Assembly: GCA_965240325.2 (NCBI GenBank)
Contig: OZ251224.1
Location: 2,976,001-3,040,000, forward strand
Source of the DNA: Rebecca billardiae RCC1528
Taxonomy: Eukaryota > Haptophyta
Reading direction: 5' to 3'
Length of the DNA stretch: 64,000 nt
The position numbers and the translations under genes are program-made. Under the pieces are notes generated by a model. The model was not told the DNA's origin and searched no databases. It saw only the letters and a list, made by a program, of their open reading frames with translations. Shown here in pieces: positions 58,347 to 64,000 of this stretch (position 1 is the stretch's first letter; each line of letters begins with the position of its first letter).

Positions 58347-58919
58347 TTACATCAGTTGCTCGCTCCCTTCATGAGATCGGTGCGCAGTGATCGCGGTGAA
58401 GGAGTGAGGACTGATGATGTATGAGCTGAGGAAGCCGGACAAACACCAAGCAAGCAGTGCCGGACCGCCCCGGCCGGCGGTGCGGAAGCACTGCGCAGGC
58501 GGGTCTACCGGATGCTTCGTGGCGCCCTCGCCAAGGCGCGCGCTTCTTGCGGCCGCAGATCTCCCAGTGGATGCGGCGCGTGGTCGGTGCCAAGGCGCAT
58601 GCGGAATAGTGTGCGCCCCTCGTACCTGAACCTCACCCCGGCTGCTCGCCGGACCCAGCGCCATGACCGCTGCGCGCACCGCGTGCGCGTGCGGCTCGCC
58701 GAGTCTGCGGACGCTTCGTGGCAAACCGCGGGCGGTCAGAAGGATGCAGCAGCTTCGGGAGGTGCCGCATCGGAGTGCCTGCTGCTTCGAGCTGCTGGTT
58801 CTTGCTTCTCCCACCACCTGCGAGCACTCCCACCACCTGCGCGCTTGCTTCTCCCACCACTCCTGCGCGCTTGCGTCTGCTTGCTTGGCCGTCCCGCCAC
58901 CTGCGCGCTTGTTTCTTGC
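58347..58919. repeat. Repeat D, rest of copy 2 (long form)
   Basis: Continues past CCGGACCGCC into about 450 bp more, ending in CACCACCTGCG repeats. Almost all of it recurs at 59925-60486. A plus frame (RMRNSVRPSYLNLTPAARRT) is shared by both copies but unrecognised. Confidence 0.8.
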
Positions 58920-59500
58920 GTGCAGCAGTACCATACCATGCACGCAGCAGTACCATACCATGCGCACAGCAGTGCCATACCATGCGCGCAGCAGTACCGC
59001 CAGTACCATACCATCATGCGTGCAGCAGTATCATACCATGCCGCGCGGCACGGTACCATACCATGCGCGCAGCAGCAGTACATACCACCATGTGTGCAGC
59101 AGTACCATACCGCCATCATGCGCACAGCAGTACCATACCATGCGCGCAGCAGTACCATACCATCATGTGCGCAGCAGTACCTACCATGCATGCAGCAGTA
59201 CCATACCATGCGCGCAGCAGTAGGCCATAACATACCATGCAGTACCATATACCATGCACACCGAGCGAGCAGTACCACACTACAGTGCGCGCAGCAGTAC
59301 CATACCATGCGCGCCGCAGTACCATACCATGCGAGCAGCAGTACCATACCATCATGCGTGCAGCAGTACCATACTACCATGCTTGCAGCAGTACCATACC
59401 ATGTGCACAGCGGTGCCATACCATGCCATGTGAGTGCCATGGATACCATGCGCCCAGCAGTACCATAGTCCATACCATGTGTGCCGGCAGTACCATATGG
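58920..59500 (+). repeat. 22-bp minisatellite, forward block
   Basis: About 25 imperfect copies of CAGCAGTACCATACCATGCG plus CG, with variants of 18-26 bp. Confidence 0.92.
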
Positions 59501-59504
59501 CACT

Positions 59505-59805
59505 ACTGCACGCATGGTAGGGATGGTACTGCTGCACGCATGGTATGGTACTGCGCTGCAAGCATGGTCGTATGGTACTGCTGCGTGCATGATGGTATGG
59601 TACTGCTGCGCGCATGGTATGGTACTGCTGCGCACATGGTATGGTACTGCTGTGCGCATGGTAGTATGGTACTGCTGCACGCATGATGGCCGTACTGCTG
59701 CGCGCATGATGGTATGGTACTCAGCTGCGAGCATGGTATGGTACTGCTGCGCGCATGCGGTATGGCAATGGTACTGCTGTGTGCATGGTACACCGTACAG
59801 TATGA
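59505..59805 (-). repeat. 22-bp minisatellite, inverted block
   Basis: The same unit in reverse complement (CATGGTATGGTACTGCTGCG), about 13 copies. Together with the forward block it forms a long imperfect palindrome centred near 59503. Confidence 0.92.
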
Positions 59806-59809
59806 AGCT

Positions 59810-60486
59810 GCGGAGAGAGCAAGGACCTGTGAAGGTTCCTCAGTTCAGCTTCCTCTCGGTTGCTTCCGGTTCCTCACTGTTTCAAGAGAGCAAGGACCTG
59901 TGAAGGTGCTTCAGCTTCCTCCGTTGCTCGCTCCCTTCATGAGATCGGTGCGCAGTGATCGGTGAAGGAGTGAGGACTGATGATGTATGAGCTGAGGAAG
60001 CCGGACAAATACCAAGCAAGCAGTGCCGGACCGCCCCGGCCGGCGGTGCGGAAGCACTGCGCAGGCGGGTGGCGGGTCTACGATGCTTCGCCCTCGCCAA
60101 GGCGCGCGCTTCTTGCGGCCGCAGATCTCCCAGTGGATGCGGCGCGTGGTCGGTGCCAAGGCGCATGCGGAATAGTGTGTGCCCCTCGTACCTGAACCTC
60201 ACCCCGGCTGCTCGCCGGACCCAGCGCCATGACCGCTGCGCGCACCGCGTGCGCGTGCGGCTCGTAGTCGCGGCCACGCTTCGTCTGCAAACCGCGGGCG
60301 GTCAGAAGGATGCAGCAGCTTCGGGAGGTGCCGCATCGGAGTGCCTGCTGCTTCGAGCTGCTGGTTCTTGCTTCTCCCACCACCTGCGAGCACTCCCACC
60401 ACCTGCGCGCTTGCTTCTCCCACCACCTGCGCGCTTGCGTCTGCTTGCTTGGCTCCCACCACCTGCGCGCTTGTTTGTTTCTTGCG
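59810..60486. repeat. Repeat D, copy 3
   Basis: Repeats the D unit (with a small internal duplication of AGAGCAAGGACCTGTGAAGG at 59815 and 59887) through the CACCACCTGCG section. Small indels distinguish it from 58347-58919. Confidence 0.85.
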
Positions 60487-60810
60487 TGCAGCAGTACCAT
60501 ACCATGCACGCAGCAGTACCATACCATGCGCACAGCAGTGCCATACCATGCGCGCAGCAGTACCGCCAGTACCATACCAACATGCGTGCAGCAGTACCAT
60601 ACTGTACCATGCACGTGGCAGTACCATACCATGCGCGCAGCAGTACTTACCATACTGCTACCATGCGCGCAGCAGTACCATACCATCATGCGTGCAGCAG
60701 TACCATACCATACGACCATGTGAGTGCCATACCACGCGCCCAGCAGTACCATACCATGCGCGCAGCAGTACCGCCAGTACTCTGTCACTACCATCATGCG
60801 TGCAGCAGTA
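60487..60810 (+). repeat. 22-bp minisatellite, second forward block
   Basis: About 14 copies of the unit seen at 58920, again directly after repeat D. So D plus minisatellite is itself a duplicated composite unit. Confidence 0.9.
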
Positions 60811-60915
60811 TTGATGATAATGAAGTCGTGGTGGCCTGTGTGGCGCGCGGCGCTGACGGTCACGGAGCGGCCAGCGGGGCGAGCCCTGCATTCCGGTAGG
60901 ACCGGGGTGAATGCA

Positions 60916-60942
60916 GCATTGCCGGGTGCAACCCGGCAATGC
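60916..60942. repeat. Perfect 12-bp hairpin
   Basis: GCATTGCCGGGT, loop GCA, ACCCGGCAATGC. No T tract follows. Function unknown. Confidence 0.6.
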
Positions 60943-61676
60943 CCGCCTGAATGGTATACGACGACTAGTTATTACTGCTTAGTCTTACGCGGGCCGGCGC
61001 AGCCCGTTTGGCGTTATTTGTCATCATCACTATTGTTGTCTTCTGCCGGCCCGCGGCGCGGCAGCCGGGTCGGAGGGTGCGGGCTGGCCACGGCGGCTGA
61101 CCGCCGTGAGGCCCAGGGGCTGATGCCATCACTGATGGCAGGAGCAGATGCAGCGGAATTTGACTGCTCGGACGCCGTCACGCCGAGGATAAGTCGAGCG
61201 CCACGTTCCGCAGCACCCACTGCCACGCATACGGCGCTCCTGGGCGAACGGACCGCCGTGCCACGACAGCCACGGTCCACTGGCTGCAGCTCAGGCACCT
61301 GCTGCGGTGGCGCGGGTGGCTTCGGCGGCGGCGGTGGCTGCACGGGCTGCGCGACCGTGTCGTGCCGCGTGAGGCTGACTTCGCTGCGGCCCGTGAGCCA
61401 ACCTGAGAGTGACTACACTCGGCGGACTTCGCCTTCGGCGCCGCTACTCGGACACAACGGTCAAATAGCACTCCCGCGTGCCTCGGCCGCCGCCGCGCGG
61501 CTCGCCGGTTCGGATGCCGAGCCGCCGCCACCCACGGACCGTATCATTTGCCTAACGGATCCGGGATGACTCAGTCGTAACTCACTCGACTGCTGCTATC
61601 ACTTGACGACTATACACTGTGATGACATTGGCGGGAGGCTACGGGAGTCTCGTTCGGTCATGTGTCAGCAGGTCGG
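60943..61676. other. Spacer downstream of the Zn2Cys6 gene
   Basis: Open frames on both strands are Ala/Arg/Pro-rich and unrecognised. The right end should contain the 3'UTR of the minus-strand gene. Confidence 0.35.
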
Positions 61677-63246
61677 CTAGCACTCAGCACCGCCGACCAA
61701 CTGCAGGAGCTGCTCGAGGGGAAGCTCCTCGGTGACGAGCTCCTCAGTGATGAGCCGCACCAGCTCCGACTCGGCGATCCCCTCTCCCAGTTCGAGCGCC
61801 TGCGCCTCGCTACCGTCGCCAGAGGAAGCGCCAGCTACGGCGCCGTGCAGCGTCGACGTGTGTGCCGCGTCTCCGCCTCCGGGCTTCAGGAGCGCGCCCG
61901 GGCCGAGCACACCGCGCAAATCCTCGTGCGCTGTGCAGGCCACCGGGCTCGTGTCACCGCCGGTCGCAGCTCCGTCCGCGCCGCGCGGTGCGAGCCCGTC
62001 GTCCACCGTGTCAGAGGCTAAGATCGTGTGCGCAGAGGAAGGCGCGGGCGATGCCGACGGCTCCACACGGGCGGGCGCTGGCGCGCAGGGTGCGCCGCCG
62101 CTCGCCCTCATCCCGAGCACGCGCGGGCCACAGATGAAGGTATCGTCCTCCAGCAGGTAGCACTCGTACGACTGGCCGCCCGGTCGGAAGGCGACGCGCA
62201 AGCGCATGCGCAGCGAGACGCGGCTGCCGTTGACAAGCACGTTGACGTGTGCGGGCGCCGGCCCCTCGATGAAGCACATCTGCTCGGGATCGCGCGCGCG
62301 GGCGATCGTCTCCACCCACAGCCGCACGGCACTCGGATCGGCCCCACCAATGCTGTTCCAGTACGCGTCGTCGCACGCGACGCACGCCTGCTCGAGCTCC
62401 TCGAGCGAGGCGCCGATGTGCTGCCACCACGCGGGGAATGCGGCGTTGTAAAAGTAGCGCGCGCCGCCGGGCACCTCCACGCGCGTGATGCACGGCAGGG
62501 GCAGCCCGTGCCACTCGGCCACAAACTCGGGCAGCATCGCCTCGCTCGGCGGCGGTGCACTCGGGTCGACCGACTCGGAGCCGAGCGTCATCATGCGCAT
62601 GGCGTCGTCGAGCGTGAGGCGCAGCTCGCTCGCCATGCGCAGCCCCTCGTTGGTGAGCTCTGGAAGTGCAGGGACCCGGCGGCGAGGAGCGGGCGGGCGG
62701 GGCGCGTGCGTGGGCGCGCGTCAGCGCGAGGGTGCGTGATCGAAGGGGCCAGGCGCCCCGCAGGCAGCGCGCACCCCAGCTCTGGTGGCGCTTCGCCATC
62801 GAGAAAGCTGACTTGACGAACACAAGTCGCACCCCGTAGCCCTCGGGCGTGTCTAATCGGAGCAGCTCATCGCGGTAGTGCTGCCAGACCTCCTCCTCGA
62901 GCTGTCTCGCGACTGCGATCGGCCGCGCCGGGGCCTGCGCAACCAATGGTCCAACTGGCGTCGCGCTCGGTGCTTCCGCCCCGGCCCCGTTGGGGCTTGA
63001 GCGCGCCGGCTTCATGAGCGCCCGGACGGCTGGGCTGAGCCGCTTTGTCGTCCCCGCGTTCCCGTGCCGCCCACGGCGGGATGGCTCGTTGGGGATGCAG
63101 ACAAGCCCAAGGCGTTCGCAGCGGCTGCAAGTCGAGCCCTCGCACGCCTCGAGGTCGCATCGGACCTTGCTGAGCCGGCAGCCCTTGCACGAGACGGCCG
63201 CATGCTTCCGCTGCGTGCTTGACGTGGTTCCCGTGGCGGCAATCAT
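61677..63246 (-). CDS. Zn2Cys6 (fungal-type) transcription factor with PAS-like domain
   Basis: Two exons, 63246-62775 and 62659-61677, join to 484 residues; the phase-1 junction gives RHQSW|ELTNEGLRM. Cys20, 23, 30, 40, 43 and 50 form C-x2-C-x6-C-x9-C-x2-C-x6-C with the basic RLSKVR loop typical of binuclear zinc clusters. After a linker comes a helix (RQLEEEVWQHYRDELLRLDT), and residues ~200-330 look PAS-like (PCITRVEVPGGARYFYNAAF then a helical part and RLRVAFRPGGQSYECYLLED). A PAS domain after Zn2Cys6 is known in fungal AcuK/ERT1-type regulators. The C-terminus is acidic. It is a nuclear DNA-binding regulator by inference; target unknown. It is divergent from the gene at 63461. Confidence 0.78.
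62660..62774 (-). other. Intron of the Zn2Cys6 gene
   Basis: 115 bp, donor GTGCGCG, acceptor TTCCAG. Its removal fuses the zinc-cluster exon with the PAS-like exon in frame. The unspliced frame after the donor becomes Arg/Ala-rich nonsense. Confidence 0.75.
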
Positions 63247-63460
63247 CTCGTCCGTCAGCGCTCAGAGCGCCCGGCCTGGCCAGCCAGCCGCCGCCACCTT
63301 GTGAGCGCGCGAGCCAGGCAGCAAGCTCAAAGCAGACGGAGCTCCGACGAGAATCCACCCGGAGTGCACACCGTGCGCACACGGTGCTTCCAACCGGAGC
63401 GGATCTGCAGCCGGACTCGTCCCGCCGCTTGGAGGGCCAGGCGGCTGCGTAGCAGGCCGC
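63247..63460. promoter_or_regulatory. Divergent promoter region
   Basis: 214 bp lie between the start codons of the Zn2Cys6 gene and the DHH-family gene, so both promoters must share it. No TATA-like box was seen, as is usual in GC-rich algae. Confidence 0.5.
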
Positions 63461-64000
63461 ATGGAGTTGAGTACCGCGATGAGATGGGCGGAGGGCGGCC
63501 GGCAACGCTCGCTCCTCGCGCTGGCGTTGCTGGCGCTGTCCGCGCCGCCGTGTGGCGGCGCGGGGCATGCGCGATTCAGCCGGGTGCCCCGCCGGGCGCA
63601 CGTCGTGGCGCGCGCCCCGCCAGCTGCCTCGAGCGAGGCGGTTGAGCAGGCGGCGGAGCCCTGCAACGTCGTGCTCACGCACACATCGGCCGACTTCGAC
63701 TCGCTCGCGGGCAGCGTCGCGCTGGCGAAGCTGTGGAACGCGGAGGGTGGCGACGTGCCCACGGTGGTGGTCATGCCCCGCGGCGCCAACCCCACGGTCA
63801 AGCGCTTCCTCGCGTACCACAAGCACCTGTACCCGATCCGCGGCTTCAACACCATCCGGCCGAGCGACGTGCGCAAGGTGGGCGTCGTGGACACGCAGTC
63901 GCGCGAGCGGCTCGGCCGTGCGTCGGAGTGGCTCGAGACGGCCGACTCCGTCGTGGTCTTCGACCACCACGTCGACCTCGGCGAGTCGGCGGTGGGCCCG
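63461..64000 (+). CDS. DHH-family phosphoesterase domain of a tRNA nucleotidyltransferase/poly(A) polymerase-like protein (partial)
   Basis: The gene runs off the window after 180 codons. The start at 63461 (or the in-frame ATG at 63479) is followed by a hydrophobic segment (QRSLLALALLALSAPPC) and a basic Ala-rich stretch, like a signal plus transit peptide for a complex plastid. The mature part starts NVVLTHTSADFDSLAGSVAL (DHH motif I, DxD), then VGVVDTQSRERLG (motif II) and VVVFDHHVDLGES (motif III). Cyanobacteria and plastids have proteins that join this DHH domain to CBS and nucleotidyltransferase domains and add A or CCA to RNA 3' ends. The THTxADFDSLA wording fits that group best. A simpler DHH phosphoesterase is possible because the rest is unseen. 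Confidence 0.72.
   Translation, partial: MELSTAMRWAEGGRQRSLLALALLALSAPPCGGAGHARFSRVPRRAHVVARAPPAASSEAVEQAAEPCNVVLTHTSADFDSLAGSVALAKLWNAEGGDVPTVVVMPRGANPTVKRFLAYHKHLYPIRGFNTIRPSDVRKVGVVDTQSRERLGRASEWLETADSVVVFDHHVDLGESAVGP

Noticed and set aside
60916-60942. Hairpin as a bacterial-type terminator
   Set aside because: No T tract and the sequence is nuclear eukaryotic.
1-64000. tRNA genes
   Set aside because: I looked for GGTTCGAAT-type T-loops with paired acceptor stems and found none that folded; a scan with a covariance model would be decisive.

Overview
The window looks like nuclear DNA from a GC-rich unicellular alga; a haptophyte is my best guess, but this is inference. Eukaryotic signs are two GT-AG introns (2326-2473 and 62660-62774), secretory glycan genes, a giant FG-GAP/proline-rich/GPS membrane protein, a fungal-type Zn2Cys6 regulator, and dense eukaryotic transposons (LTR, DIRS-like, Copia-like, LINE-like, pogo-like, foldback). 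Host genes have few or no introns, and most of the sequence is mobile or duplicated DNA.

Layout. 1-3774: a foldback element, an internally deleted pogo-like transposon, and a 991-bp TIR element that abuts it at the same TA. 4354-18954: one uninterrupted 14.6-kb gene for a polycystin-related surface protein. 19145-24743: second copy of the TIR element, a CA/TA microsatellite, a DIRS-like retroelement and a long hairpin. 25399-27024: a polysaccharide pyruvyl transferase-like gene (minus strand). 27111-35780: foldback elements, Copia-like and LINE-like remnants, and two copies of an unidentified two-ORF family. 36158-37792: a second pyruvyl transferase-like gene. 37800-41200: microsatellites, small repeats and a decayed coiled-coil gene. 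41239-43608: a third pyruvyl transferase-like gene fused to a DUF115/GT42-like domain. A rearranged duplication follows to 47875, including a truncated gene copy and a TIR element. 49704-50930: a DUF707-like glycosyltransferase. 51021-54484: a gag-only LTR retrotransposon with identical LTRs. 54812-60840: nested foldback elements and an inverted 22-bp minisatellite. 61677-64000: a divergent pair, a Zn2Cys6/PAS-like regulator and the start of a DHH/tRNA-nucleotidyltransferase-like gene that runs off the window.

How genes may work together. The host genes are dominated by secretory-pathway proteins for cell-surface polysaccharide (three pyruvyl transferase-like, one DUF707-like) and a surface receptor. 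Several share a conserved upstream module, CAGTTTACTAAG ... ATAAGAGACG ... CTCAGGCAGGCGAGAT, pointing at the start codon. It occurs before the giant receptor, the fused pyruvyl transferase and its truncated copy, a short orphan ORF, and the DUF707 gene. Beside the truncated copy it forms a divergent pair now split by a transposon. This possible shared promoter or 5'UTR of a cell-surface gene set is, to me, the most notable signal here.
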